Assembly (NCBI RefSeq): GCF_025994435.1
Contig: NZ_BAQK01000020.1
Location: 12,209 to 76,208, forward strand
Length of the DNA stretch: 64,000 bases
From: Gluconacetobacter johannae
GTDB taxonomy: Bacteria > Pseudomonadota > Alphaproteobacteria > Acetobacterales > Acetobacteraceae
Direction of reading: 5' to 3'
Below the pieces are notes generated by a model. It saw nothing but the letters and a program-made list of their open reading frames with translations, was not told the origin of the DNA and searched no databases. Below, piece by piece: positions 1-9,185 of the stretch (its first letter is position 1; the number at the start of each line of letters is the position of its first letter). Both the position numbers and the translations under genes were made by a program.

Positions 1-243
1 GCCCACATAATCCTTGAGGTAATAGTCCAGCTCGCGCCGGAAGGCCGGGTCGGCCTTGGCCGCGGCATAGGCCTGGTCCAGTTCCAGCACCAGCGGCATC
101 AGCGTCTCGGCCACGAAGCGGCCGCCGAAGATGCCGAAGCGGCCCCGTGCGTCCGGCCCGGCCCGCAGGCTGTTGGGCCTGGCCGGCGTATCCCCTGCCG
201 GCGTTCCGTCCGGCTGCGTCCCGTGCATGTCTGCTGCGCTCAC
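1..243 (-). CDS. trpB: Tryptophan synthase beta chain, N-terminal part (cut by window edge)
   Basis: TrpB condenses indole with serine in the last step of tryptophan synthesis, as part of the cytoplasmic alpha2-beta2 complex. Only the first 81 codons are in the window. They encode the conserved TrpB start GRFGIFGGRFVAETLMP after a variable leader of about 28 residues. I chose the GTG at 243 because GGAG precedes it at good spacing; an in-frame ATG at 228 is the alternative. The gene runs off the left edge, so the PLP lysine and the expected downstream trpA are not visible. Confidence 0.9.
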   Translation of the reverse strand, partial: MSAADMHGTQPDGTPAGDTPARPNSLRAGPDARGRFGIFGGRFVAETLMPLVLELDQAYAAAKADPAFRRELDYYLKDYVG

Positions 244-496
244 GTCGTTCTCCAGAAGCCTTCCGATGCGGGCGGGGTCCCCCGCCGTCCGCCGGTGCGC
301 CCCGCGCGGCGGCGTAGCGTGTTCTGGACCGAGTGCCGGAAAATTACCAGTCTCCTGTCCAGATCTCCTGTACCGTCCCCCATGCGCCCGCGCCCGGCTG
401 GCCGCCATTTGACAGGCGCGCCACGGCACCGGATATCTTGGCCCGGCTCCGGGGCCTGGCCCTGGGTTTGGCCGGAACCGGAGGGATAGGGACGGC

Positions 497-1468
497 ATGT
501 TTCTTGCGCACAGGCCCGGCGCGCCCGCGCGGACCATCACGGGCGAGGCCGACGCGGCCAACACCCCCTGGCTGGACCTGCTGGACCCGACCCCCGACGA
601 GCAGGCCCTGGCCGCCCGCATCACCGGCCAGCGCATCCCGACCCGCGACGACCTGGAGGAAATCGAAAGTTCGTCGCGCCTGTTCATGGAAGACGACGCC
701 GTCTACCTGTCCACGCCGCTGGTCCGGCGGATGCAGGACAATTTCTTCGTCTCGCCCGTCGGCTTCATCCTGTCGCGCAACCGGCTGCTGACGATCCGCT
801 TCACCGCGTACTCGGCCTTCGACCTGGTGGCCCGCCAGATTGCCGACCGCCAGGACAAGCTGAGCGGCGACGAGGTCTCGGTCCTGATTATGGAGGCGGT
901 CGTGGACCGGCTGGCCGACATCCTGGAACATCTGGGGCAGTCGCTGGACACCCTGTCGCGCGAGGTCTTCCAGGCCGACCAGCCCAGCGCGGGGAAGGGC
1001 GACATGGTGCTGCGGACGCTGCTGCGGCGGGTGGGGCGGTCGGGCGACCTGGCCTCGTCGGTGCGCGACAGCCTGCTGGGGATGGAGCGGATCGCGATCT
1101 TCGTCAGCGAGAACAAGAAGCACGACCTGTCCGAACGGCTGCGCGCCCGCCTGGCCACCGTCGCGCGGGATATCGGGTCGCTGAACGATTTCGTGTCCCA
1201 GACGTCGAACAAGGTGCAGTTCCTGCTGGACGCCACGCTGGGCTTTATCAGCATCGAACAGAATAACGGCATGAAGATCCTGACCGTGGTCAGCTTCATC
1301 GGCGTCGCGCCGACGCTGGTGGCCGGGATCTACGGCATGAATTTCCACGATATTCCCGAACTGGGCTGGCGGTACGGCTACTGGTATTCGCTGGCGCTGA
1401 TGGCGGCGACGGTCATCCTGCCGCTGCTGTGGTTCTGGAAGCGGGGATGGCTGGGCCCCGGCCGCTGA
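497..1468 (+). CDS. corA: CorA-family divalent metal ion transporter
   Basis: A 323-residue protein with the CorA layout. A soluble alpha/beta and helical cytoplasmic domain fills the first 260 residues or so, followed by two C-terminal membrane helices. The signature GMN motif (YGMNF) closes the first helix, and a short aromatic loop (PELGWRYGYWYS) leads into the second. The family forms pentameric Mg2+/Co2+/Ni2+ channels in the inner membrane. Some relatives export zinc (ZntB), so the ion is not certain. It is divergent from trpB, with 253 bp between the two starts in which I see no other gene. Confidence 0.88.
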   Translation: MFLAHRPGAPARTITGEADAANTPWLDLLDPTPDEQALAARITGQRIPTRDDLEEIESSSRLFMEDDAVYLSTPLVRRMQDNFFVSPVGFILSRNRLLTIRFTAYSAFDLVARQIADRQDKLSGDEVSVLIMEAVVDRLADILEHLGQSLDTLSREVFQADQPSAGKGDMVLRTLLRRVGRSGDLASSVRDSLLGMERIAIFVSENKKHDLSERLRARLATVARDIGSLNDFVSQTSNKVQFLLDATLGFISIEQNNGMKILTVVSFIGVAPTLVAGIYGMNFHDIPELGWRYGYWYSLALMAATVILPLLWFWKRGWLGPGR

Positions 1469-1720
1469 CGTCATTCCCCCTCGGGCGCAGGCCACGCGCA
1501 GGCGTGAACGCGGCGTACCCGCGCCGGACTTGACCTTTGGGGCGGGCATCCCTACTGTCGCGGTCATCGCTGACGGACTTCACCCGTTACGCGCTCCCTC
1601 CGTCTGGAACGATGTTGACCGGGTCCCGGTTTGTCCGGTCGTCCGGCAGGTGCCCTGCACCTCCCTTCGGGTCAACCTGTTCTCTCCCCGATCGTGACCT
1701 GCCCATTCAAGGCATCGTGA

Positions 1721-3022
1721 ATGCATCTCGCCGAACTCAAGGCCAAAACGCCCGCGGACCTTCTGGCCTACGCCGAAAGCCTGCAAATCGAAAACGCATC
1801 GTCCCTGCGTAAGCAGGACATGCTGTTCGCCATCCTCAAGACCCTTGCCGACAATGACCAGGCGATCCATGGCGAGGGCACGCTGGAAATCCTGCCCGAC
1901 GGCTTCGGTTTCCTGCGCTCGCCGGAAGCCAACTACCTGCCGGGGCCGGACGATATCTATATCTCGCCCAGCCAGGTGCGGCGTTTCGGCCTGCGGACCG
2001 GCGACACCGTCGAGGGGCAGATCCGCGCCCCGCGCGACGGCGAACGGTATTTCGCGCTGCTCAAGGTCAACACGATCAATTTCGAGCCGCCCGAGGCCGT
2101 CCGCCACCGGATCAATTTCGACAATCTGACGCCCCTCTACCCCGAGCGCCGGCTGAAGATGGAAGTCGAGGCCAACGCCGTCGGCGGTGAACCCGAAAAA
2201 GGCACCAAGGGCAGCAAGGGCCAGACCAAGGATTTCACTCCCCGCGTCATCGACCTGGTCTCGCCGATCGGCATGGGCCAGCGCGCCCTGATCGTCGCCC
2301 CGCCGCGCACCGGCAAGACCGTGATGCTGCAGAGCATCGCGTCGTCGATTTCCGCCAACCATCCCGAAGTCTTCCTGATCGTCCTGCTGATCGACGAACG
2401 GCCGGAAGAAGTCACGGACATGGCGCGCTCGGTCCGGGGCGAGGTCGTGTCCTCGACCTTCGACGAACCGGCGACCCGTCACGTCCAGGTGACCGAGATG
2501 GTGCTGGAAAAGGCCAAGCGCCTGGTCGAGCACAAGCGCGACGTCGTGATCCTGCTGGATTCCATCACCCGCCTGGCCCGCGCCTACAACACCGTGGTGC
2601 CGTCATCGGGCAAGGTGCTGACCGGCGGCGTGGACGCCAACGCCCTGCAGCGCCCCAAGCGCTTCTTCGGCGCGGCCCGCAATATCGAGGAAGGCGGATC
2701 GCTGACCATCATCGCCACTGCGCTGATCGACACCGGCAGTCGCATGGACGAGGTCATCTTCGAGGAATTCAAGGGCACCGGTAACTCGGAACTCATCCTC
2801 GACCGCAAGCTGGCCGACAAGCGCACCTTCCCCGCGATCGACATCACCAAGAGCGGCACCCGCAAGGAAGAACTGCTGGTCGAACGCTCCGAACTGTCGA
2901 AGATGTGGGTCCTGCGCCGCATCCTGGCCCCGATGGGGACGATGGATGCGATGGACTTCCTGCTGGACAAGCTGAAATACAGCAAGACCAACCGCGATTT
3001 CTTCGACGCGATGAATACCTGA
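1721..3022 (+). CDS. rho: Transcription termination factor Rho
   Basis: A 433-residue hexameric RNA helicase that ends transcription at Rho-dependent sites. The N-terminal helical and cold-shock RNA-binding domains are visible (AELKAKTPADLLAYAESL; EGTLEILPDGFGFLRSPEANYLPG). The RecA-like ATPase core has Walker A PPRTGKTV, Walker B VVILLDSITRLARAYN, and the Q/R-loop region. A 12-residue basic insert (GEPEKGTKGSKG) joins the halves. The ATG lacks a clear Shine-Dalgarno. The 250-bp leader before it has no other gene, and rho leaders are often autoregulated. In many alphaproteobacteria rho lies beside hemE/hemJ, which here are 43 kb away. Confidence 0.97.
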   Translation: MHLAELKAKTPADLLAYAESLQIENASSLRKQDMLFAILKTLADNDQAIHGEGTLEILPDGFGFLRSPEANYLPGPDDIYISPSQVRRFGLRTGDTVEGQIRAPRDGERYFALLKVNTINFEPPEAVRHRINFDNLTPLYPERRLKMEVEANAVGGEPEKGTKGSKGQTKDFTPRVIDLVSPIGMGQRALIVAPPRTGKTVMLQSIASSISANHPEVFLIVLLIDERPEEVTDMARSVRGEVVSSTFDEPATRHVQVTEMVLEKAKRLVEHKRDVVILLDSITRLARAYNTVVPSSGKVLTGGVDANALQRPKRFFGAARNIEEGGSLTIIATALIDTGSRMDEVIFEEFKGTGNSELILDRKLADKRTFPAIDITKSGTRKEELLVERSELSKMWVLRRILAPMGTMDAMDFLLDKLKYSKTNRDFFDAMNT

Positions 3023-3047
3023 TTGCAGGTCGGCGCCGCACGGAAAA

Positions 3048-3082
3048 GCCCCGGTACCGGACGACGGTGCCGGGGTTTTTTC
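3048..3082 (+). terminator. Intrinsic terminator after rho
   Basis: The arms CCCCGGTACCG (3049-3059) and CGGTGCCGGGG (3065-3075) pair with one G-T wobble around a 5-nt loop and are followed by six T residues. It starts 26 bp after the rho stop codon. Confidence 0.9.
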
Positions 3083-3330
3083 ATGGGCGCATGATGACGA
3101 AGATGATGGACCACCCATGGCAGAGGTGGCCCCAACCGTTCGGACAGGTTTGCGGCGGAAATAAGCTATCGCCCGGTGTTGCTATGCCGTCAGTTTCTCG
3201 TCGCTCGACACTGCTGCCGGGATGAACTCCGGCAACGGTGTCAACGGATGTATGATGCGCTTCATCAGGCATGCATCCAGCGAGTGCCGAGTGGAGGCGC
3301 GCGCGCCGCTGCCCAGGCGCGCGGAATCCC

Positions 3331-3954
3331 TCATGTCATCGGAAGGTAGATAAGACCCATCAGGAAGAGGGCCAGGATGGCGACAATGGCGAGGGCCTTC
3401 AAGCCATCCGAGTATGTGCCCTGATAGCCGCCCGCCATGTCGTCCCCTTCCTCTTGCTGCGCCGCCCCTGTTTGCTGGTGCGAGCGGTCCAGCACGGCCG
3501 AGATGAGAGGGAACTGCCTGGGCAGGTTCAAAAGACTGCCCGACCTCTTGTCAAGCCAGCGGGCCGGGACGGGACGTCGGTGAGCCAGGTCGGCGGCCGG
3601 TTGCCCCTGGGAGCACCGCAGCCAATGCTTGCCCCCAGCCTCATCGGGACCGTAGCACCATCCCCGCGCCTTGATCTGCTGTTTGAGAGTATTACGTGTC
3701 CTGCAGGCGGGGTTGGTGGCAAGTTCGTCTTCGCCGCCGCATTTGTCATCGAGAACGGATTCCTTGCGAACAAGAGTCTTGACGTCGGTAGGAGCCGAAG
3801 CAAGGTCATCTGCGATGATGGTGTTGAACGCGTGTGTAAGCTTGCCCTCATGAGAGCTTCCCAATTCCCGGGCAGACACAACTTGTGCTGTCACCACGCC
3901 CGAAAGAGGGAATAAAAACGCGAAAAACATGAAATGGTAGAAAATCTTCCTCAT
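3331..3954 (-). CDS. Hypothetical exported or membrane-anchored protein
   Basis: A 207-residue protein I do not recognise. It starts with a signal-peptide-like stretch (MRKIFYHFMFFAFLFPLSGVVTAQ) and ends with one membrane helix (ALAIVAILALFLMGLIYLP). Four cysteines lie between them. The middle is polar, with a Q/E-rich stretch before the helix. The upstream region is very AT-rich and the gene itself is less GC-rich than its neighbours, which suggests recent acquisition. The start is uncertain because no strong ribosome-binding site precedes either candidate ATG. The 3083-3330 stretch beyond its stop holds nothing I can identify. Confidence 0.55.
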   Translation of the reverse strand: MRKIFYHFMFFAFLFPLSGVVTAQVVSARELGSSHEGKLTHAFNTIIADDLASAPTDVKTLVRKESVLDDKCGGEDELATNPACRTRNTLKQQIKARGWCYGPDEAGGKHWLRCSQGQPAADLAHRRPVPARWLDKRSGSLLNLPRQFPLISAVLDRSHQQTGAAQQEEGDDMAGGYQGTYSDGLKALAIVAILALFLMGLIYLPMT

Positions 3955-4179
3955 TAATCTCGTAATATTTTTTCATCTTTATATGGTTATTTAATAAAAT
4001 AATCCATATAATTGAATACTCTTAAGGTTAGAGATTATATCCAATTAACCATGTATTAATACGTACAAATTTCCAATAAAATTTATTCATATATAGTTGA
4101 TATTAAGCGTTGAATACATATTACATGGATAAATAAGTGGAAATCGGAACGAAGCCTCATCACCCATCAGTTTCAACCT
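3955..4179. other. AT-rich non-coding stretch
   Basis: About 225 bp with long A/T runs, strikingly different from the GC-rich surroundings and holding no credible gene. It probably contains the promoter of the leftward orphan gene at 3331-3954. I see no transposase, terminal repeats or tRNA. Confidence 0.6.
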
Positions 4180-4372
4180 GGCGCCCATGATGGGCGCCGG
4201 CCGAGCCGCTACACGGGCTATTGAGGGCGCCGCCTCAGGGCGCTGCCCTGCAACCCGCCAAAGGGCATCGCCCTCTGGAAACCCGGTCGTCTCATACCGG
4301 ATCGGGGTCCAGGGCCTCAGGTCCCCCGATCCTGGATAACGGATGGGTTCGGGCAAAGCCCGACTTCGCCGA
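4180..4372. repeat. Palindrome plus REP-like modular repeat, copy 1
   Basis: A perfect 19-nt palindrome, GGCGCCCATGATGGGCGCC (4180-4198), is followed from about 4229 by a copy of the repeat family found seven more times in this window. Its modules are CAGGGCGCTGCCCTG, CCAAAGGGC-ATC-GCCCT, the GATCGGGGTCCAGGGCC linker, and GGGTTCGGGCAAAGCCCGA. It abuts the stop codon of the quinone reductase gene. Confidence 0.8.
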
Positions 4373-5344
4373 TCACGGCAGCAGGATCGTACTGCCGGTG
4401 GTCACCCGCGCTTCCAGGGCGCGGTGGGCGTCGGCGGCGTCGGCAAGGGCAAAGCGCTGGCCGATCCGCACAGACAGCACGCCCTGGCCGATCAGGCCGA
4501 ACAGCTCCTCGGCCCCCTTCAGCAGGGCCGAACGCTGGGCGATGTAGGTCGTCAGCCCCGGCCGGGTCAGGTACAGGCTGCCGCGCGTGGCCAGCATCCC
4601 CACCGACATGCCCGTGACCTCGCCGGACGCGTTGCCGTAGCTGACCATCAGCCCGCGCGGCGCCAGGCAATCCAGGCTGGCCACGAACGTATCCTTGCCG
4701 ATGCTGTCGTAGACGACCGGCACCATCGCCCCGTCCGTCAGCTTGCGTACGCGCGCGGGCAGGTTGTCATGGCCGATCAGCACGTCGGCCGCGCCGTTCT
4801 GGCGGGCCAGTTCGGCCTTTTCCTCGGTCGAGACAACGCCGATGACCCGCGCGCCCAGATGCCGCCCCCACTGGCACATCAGCAACCCGACCCCGCCGGC
4901 GGCGGCGTAGACCAGGATCGTCTCGCCCGGCTTGACGTCGTACACCTCGCGCAGCAGGGCGTGCACCGTCAGCCCGCGCAGCATGACGCCCGCCGCGACG
5001 TCCGACGATATAAAGGGCGGCAGGGGCACGACGCGATCGGCCGCGATGGTCCGGACTTCGGCATAGCCGCCCAGGGCCGTGGGGTAGGCGACACGGTCGC
5101 CGGGGGCCATGTCGGTGACGTCCGCGCCGACGGCCTCGATCACGCCCGCGCCTTCCATGCCCAGGATGGCTGGCAGGGTCGGCAGCTTGTACAGACCCTT
5201 GCGGAAATAGGTGTCGATGAAATTGACCCCCATCGCCTCCTGCCGGATCAGGATTTCCCCCGTTCCGGGGACGGGCGTGGGCAGCGTTTCCAGCTTCAGG
5301 ACCTCGGGACCGCCATACGCGTGGATGCGAATTGCCCTGAACAT
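4373..5344 (-). CDS. qor: NADPH:quinone oxidoreductase (zinc-independent MDR family)
   Basis: A 323-residue medium-chain reductase. It has an N-terminal GroES-like fold (NFIDTYFRKGLY, GMEGAGVIEAVG, PGDRVAY) and a Rossmann domain (YAAAGGVGLLMCQWG). It lacks the zinc-ligand cysteine pattern of alcohol dehydrogenases, as expected for QorA, which reduces quinones with NADPH in the cytoplasm. The physiological substrate cannot be read from sequence. It may be transcribed with ogt, whose stop lies 29 bp upstream of this start. The 3' end abuts a REP-like repeat. Confidence 0.9.
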   Translation of the reverse strand: MFRAIRIHAYGGPEVLKLETLPTPVPGTGEILIRQEAMGVNFIDTYFRKGLYKLPTLPAILGMEGAGVIEAVGADVTDMAPGDRVAYPTALGGYAEVRTIAADRVVPLPPFISSDVAAGVMLRGLTVHALLREVYDVKPGETILVYAAAGGVGLLMCQWGRHLGARVIGVVSTEEKAELARQNGAADVLIGHDNLPARVRKLTDGAMVPVVYDSIGKDTFVASLDCLAPRGLMVSYGNASGEVTGMSVGMLATRGSLYLTRPGLTTYIAQRSALLKGAEELFGLIGQGVLSVRIGQRFALADAADAHRALEARVTTGSTILLP

Positions 5345-5373
5345 CGCGTTTTCTCCGTTGGTTCTTGTCGTGT

Positions 5374-5835
5374 CTACGCCAGGGCCGGGACGGCGGCGCC
5401 CTCCAGCCCCAGCAGGAACAGCTTGTCGTCCAGGCCGCCGTCACCGGAATAGCCGCCCAGCCCCTGGACGGCGACGACGCGGTGACAGGGGATCAGGATC
5501 GGGATCGGATTGACGCTGTTGGCCTGCCCGACCGAACGGGGCGACCCGCCGGCCACCTGCGCGATATCGCGATAGGTCCGTGTCTGCCCCGCCGGGATGG
5601 CGCGCAGGACCTGCCAGACCCTCTGCTGGTAGGCGGTGCCGTACGGCGCCAGCGGCAGGTCGGCGAACGGATCGGCCCCGCCGTCGAAATAGGCGTCCAG
5701 ACGGTCGCGAACGGCCACCAGCAGGGACGTCTCATCCTGGTCGCGGCCCCAGCCCCAATCCAGCGCCACGATCGCGCCGTCGTCTTCCGACAGGGTCAGG
5801 TCGCCCAGCGGCGAGTGCATCGAGAGTTGCGGCAT
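5374..5835 (-). CDS. ogt: Methylated-DNA--protein-cysteine methyltransferase
   Basis: A 153-residue suicide repair protein that moves the methyl group from O6-methylguanine to its own cysteine. The active site PCHRVV and the helix-turn-helix arginine-finger region (YRDIAQVAGGSPRSVGQANSVN) are intact, and LGGYSGDGGLDDK follows as expected. The internal ATG at 5835 (MPQLSMHSP) is chosen because AGGGA precedes it and the family length fits. An upstream ATG at 5931 would add a non-conserved tail. It is divergent from mnmE. Confidence 0.92.
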   Translation of the reverse strand: MPQLSMHSPLGDLTLSEDDGAIVALDWGWGRDQDETSLLVAVRDRLDAYFDGGADPFADLPLAPYGTAYQQRVWQVLRAIPAGQTRTYRDIAQVAGGSPRSVGQANSVNPIPILIPCHRVVAVQGLGGYSGDGGLDDKLFLLGLEGAAVPALA

Positions 5836-5997
5836 TCCGTGTCCCTGGCCCTTGTCCCATTCATACCCGGCGAACCCATATCCGCCGCGAAGGTGACTCT
5901 GTACTCTTCCGCCGGATGACGCCACATGCAAGAGGATAGCGTGGGCTCACCAGCCCATGGTGACCTCACGGACAAGGCAGGGACGGACGCACACCCC

Positions 5998-7305
5998 ATG
6001 ACGGCACAGGCAGGACACCCACCGATCTTCGCGCTGGCGACCGGCGCCGGGCGGGCGGCGATCGCGGTCATGCGCCTGAGCGGGGCAGGGTGCGACGCCA
6101 TCCTGCGCGCCCTGTGCGGGACGCTGCCCGCACCCCGGCAGGCATCGTTGCGCGGCCTGTGGCGGCGCGACGATCCGTCCGGCCCCATCCTGCTGGACCG
6201 GGCGCTGGTGCTGTGGTTCCCCGCGCCGCGCAGCTATACCGGCGAGGACAGCGCGGAATTGCACCTGCATGCCGGCCCGGCGGTGATCGCGGCGGTGTCC
6301 GACGCCCTGGTGGCATTGGGCGCGCGCCCGGCCGAACCGGGCGAATTTACCCGCCGCGCCTTTGCCGGCGGCCGGCTGGATCTGGTCGAGGCCGAAGGGA
6401 TCGCCGATCTGATCGCGGCCGAGACCGAGGCCCAGCGCCGCCAGGCGCTGGACCAGTCCGACGGCAGGCTGAGCCGCCTGTATGACGGGTGGGCGGCCCG
6501 CCTGCGGGTTCTGCTGGCGCATCAGGAAGCGCTGATCGACTTCCCCGACGAAGACCTGCCGCCCGAGATCGAACAGGCGCTGCTGGACGACCTGGCCGCC
6601 CTGCGATGCGAGATGCAGGCCCATCTGGACGACGGCGGACGCGGCGAGAAGCTGCGACGCGGCCTGACGTTCGCCATCGTCGGCGCGCCGAATGTCGGGA
6701 AATCGAGCCTGCTGAACGCGCTGGCCGAGCGCGAGGCCGCCATCGTGTCGTCCATCGCGGGCACCACGCGCGACGCGATCGAGGTGCGGGTGGTGCTGGG
6801 CGAGGTGCCGGTGACCCTGATCGACACCGCCGGCCTGCGCGACACCCAGGACGAGATCGAGGCCGAGGGAGTGCGCCGGGCGCTGTTTCACGTGAAACAC
6901 GCCGATTGCGTGATCGCGATGTTCGACGGCGAGACGCCGCCGGCCGACGTGCCGAAGGGGGCGATCCTGGTCCGCAACAAGATCGACCTGGGTCCGGCGC
7001 CCGACGGCGCCATTGGCATCAGCATCCATCAGGACCGTGGCATGGATGCGCTGCGCGCCGCCCTGGCCGAGCGGGCGCGGGGGCTGACGGCGGCATCGGC
7101 CGGCCCGCCGCTGACCCGGGCGCGCCATCGCGCAGCCATCGAAGAAACCGCTTCCCATCTGACCACCGCACTGGATATGGACTGGCCGGAGATGCGCGGC
7201 GAAGACATGCGCCAGGCCATGCGGGCATTGGGCCGCCTGACCGGCGCGGTCGGCGTCGAGGAGGTGCTGGACACGGTCTTCGGCCAGTTCTGCATCGGCA
7301 AGTAG
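5998..7305 (+). CDS. mnmE: tRNA uridine-34 cmnm5U biosynthesis GTPase MnmE
   Basis: A 435-residue GTPase that acts with MnmG to modify the wobble uridine of several tRNAs. The N-terminal folate-binding domain (IFALATGAGRAAIAVMRLSG), the helical domain and an inserted G domain are present. The G motifs are GAPNVGKSS (G1), GTTRD (G2), DTAG (G3) and NKID (G4). The C-terminal FCIGK carries the conserved cysteine. ATG 5998 gives the family length; an upstream in-frame ATG at 5926 would add 24 unlikely residues. Residues around 296-301 are spelled by a perfect parS site. Confidence 0.96.
   Translation: MTAQAGHPPIFALATGAGRAAIAVMRLSGAGCDAILRALCGTLPAPRQASLRGLWRRDDPSGPILLDRALVLWFPAPRSYTGEDSAELHLHAGPAVIAAVSDALVALGARPAEPGEFTRRAFAGGRLDLVEAEGIADLIAAETEAQRRQALDQSDGRLSRLYDGWAARLRVLLAHQEALIDFPDEDLPPEIEQALLDDLAALRCEMQAHLDDGGRGEKLRRGLTFAIVGAPNVGKSSLLNALAEREAAIVSSIAGTTRDAIEVRVVLGEVPVTLIDTAGLRDTQDEIEAEGVRRALFHVKHADCVIAMFDGETPPADVPKGAILVRNKIDLGPAPDGAIGISIHQDRGMDALRAALAERARGLTAASAGPPLTRARHRAAIEETASHLTTALDMDWPEMRGEDMRQAMRALGRLTGAVGVEEVLDTVFGQFCIGK
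6884..6899. promoter_or_regulatory. parS: parS partition site 1, inside mnmE
   Basis: TGTTTCACGTGAAACA matches the bacterial ParB-binding consensus at all 16 positions and is a perfect palindrome. It lies within the mnmE reading frame (residues FHVKH) about 3.7 kb before parB. ParB would load here and spread to form the origin-segregation complex. Confidence 0.93.
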
Positions 7306-7322
7306 GAAGGGGGAATGTTCGG

Positions 7323-9185
7323 GTGAAGGGCCAGCACGACGTCATCGTCATCGGGGGCGGCCATGCGGGGTGCGAGGCCGCCGCCGCCGCCGCGCGCAGC
7401 GGGGCGCGGACGCTGCTGCTGACACACCGGCTGGAGACCATCGGCGCCATGTCGTGCAACCCGGCGATCGGCGGCATCGGCAAGGGCCATCTGGTGCGCG
7501 AGATCGACGCGCTGGACGGGTTGATGGGCCGGGCGGCCGACCGGGCCGGCATCCATTTCAAGCTGCTGAACCGCTCGAAAGGGCCGGCGGTGCACGGGCC
7601 GCGCGCCCAGGCCGACCGGTCGCTCTATCGCCAGGCCATCCGCGACCTGCTGGCAGAAACCCCGAACCTGGAGATCGCGGAAGGGGCCGCCGGCGACCTG
7701 ATCGTGGATGCCGCCGGCCACGTGGCCGGCGTGGTGTGCGAGGACGGGCGGCCGTTGCGCGCCGGCGCCGTGGTGCTGACGGCGGGGACCTTCCTGCGCG
7801 GCATGATCCATATCGGCCATGACAGCACCCCCGCCGGGCGGGTGGGCGAGGCCCCGGCCCAGGCCCTGGGCCAGCGGTTGCAGGCGCTGGGCCTGACCAT
7901 GGGGCGGCTGAAGACCGGCACACCCGCGCGCCTGGATCGCGCGACCATCGACTGGGACGCCCTGGCGGAAGACCGGGGCGATGCGGTGCCCGAACCGTTC
8001 AGCCGGCTGACCACCACCCTTGCCAACCCGCAACTGTCCTGCCGGATCACTGCCACCACGGCGCGCACGCACGAGCTGATCCGCGCGCATCTGCATCTGT
8101 CGGCCGTCTATGGCGGGGCCATCGCGGGGCGGGGGCCGCGCTACTGCCCCTCCATCGAGGACAAGGTGGTCCGTTTCGCCGAGCGCGACAGCCACCAGAT
8201 CTTCCTGGAACCCGAAGCCCTGCCGGGCAATCCGGGCGGCGACCTGGTCTACCCGAACGGCATTTCCACCAGCCTGCCGGCCGACGTGCAGGCCCAAATG
8301 ATCCGCTCCATCCCCGGTCTGGAACACTGCGCCATCGTGCGCCCCGGCTATGCGGTGGAATATGATTTCATCGACCCACGCCAGTTGACGCCGGGCCTGG
8401 AACTCGCTGCCCTGCCGGGCCTGTTCCTGGCGGGGCAGGTCAACGGCACCACGGGGTATGAGGAGGCCGGCGCCCAGGGCCTGCTGGCGGGCATCAACGC
8501 CGCCCGCCAGGCCGGCGGGTCGGCCCCCGTCAGCATCGACCGGGGGGCGGCCTATCTCGGCGTCATGATCGACGACCTGACCACGCAGGGCGTCTCGGAA
8601 CCCTATCGCATGTTCACCTCGCGCGCCGAATACCGGCTGAGCCTGCGGGCCGACAATGCCGACCTGCGCCTGACCGGGCGCGGGCTGGAATGGAGCTGCG
8701 TCGGCGCCGAGCGGGCCCGCCTGTTCCAGGCGGACCGCGATGCCATCGACGGCGCGATGCAGCGGGCGGCGGGCGAACATTTCCTGCCCGACGCCTTGAA
8801 CCAGGCCGGCGTCCCGGTCTCGGCCGACGGGCGGCGCCGCACCCTGCTGGACGTGCTGGCCACAGCAGCGGCACCCGATGCCATCGACCGCGTCGCCCCC
8901 TGGTTCGCCGACCTGCCGGTGCGCGTCCGCCGCCATGTGGAAACCGAGGCGCGCTACAGCGGCTATCTGGCCCGCCAGGCGCGCGAGATCCGGCAGCTTG
9001 AGGCCGACACGCGCATCGTGCTGCCCCATGACCTCGATTATCGCCGCATCGGCGGGCTGAGCACCGAAATGCAGGAGCGCCTGGCCGCCGCCCGCCCGGC
9101 CAGCTTCAGCGCGGCGCAGCGCATTCCCGGCGTCACGCCCTCGGCGCTGGTGGCGCTGCTGTCGCATCTTCGGCAGGTGGCGTGA
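7323..9185 (+). CDS. mnmG: tRNA uridine-34 modification flavoprotein MnmG
   Basis: A 620-residue FAD protein and the partner of MnmE. The N-terminal dinucleotide fold is VIVIGGGHAGCEAA, followed by SCNPAIGGIGKGHL and the HGPRAQADR signature. The GTG start at 7323 is required because an earlier ATG at 7315 stops after three codons; an AGGAAGGGGG stretch precedes it. The gene starts 17 bp after mnmE and its TGA overlaps the rsmG ATG, so the block is probably one operon. Confidence 0.96.
   Translation: MKGQHDVIVIGGGHAGCEAAAAAARSGARTLLLTHRLETIGAMSCNPAIGGIGKGHLVREIDALDGLMGRAADRAGIHFKLLNRSKGPAVHGPRAQADRSLYRQAIRDLLAETPNLEIAEGAAGDLIVDAAGHVAGVVCEDGRPLRAGAVVLTAGTFLRGMIHIGHDSTPAGRVGEAPAQALGQRLQALGLTMGRLKTGTPARLDRATIDWDALAEDRGDAVPEPFSRLTTTLANPQLSCRITATTARTHELIRAHLHLSAVYGGAIAGRGPRYCPSIEDKVVRFAERDSHQIFLEPEALPGNPGGDLVYPNGISTSLPADVQAQMIRSIPGLEHCAIVRPGYAVEYDFIDPRQLTPGLELAALPGLFLAGQVNGTTGYEEAGAQGLLAGINAARQAGGSAPVSIDRGAAYLGVMIDDLTTQGVSEPYRMFTSRAEYRLSLRADNADLRLTGRGLEWSCVGAERARLFQADRDAIDGAMQRAAGEHFLPDALNQAGVPVSADGRRRTLLDVLATAAAPDAIDRVAPWFADLPVRVRRHVETEARYSGYLARQAREIRQLEADTRIVLPHDLDYRRIGGLSTEMQERLAAARPASFSAAQRIPGVTPSALVALLSHLRQVA

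Noticed and set aside
344..1567. Long open frame opposite corA, and similar long minus-strand frames opposite mnmG (7029-9167) and the peptidases (35667-38966)
   Set aside because: They are antisense shadows caused by high GC codon bias. Their translations are low-complexity and unlike any family.
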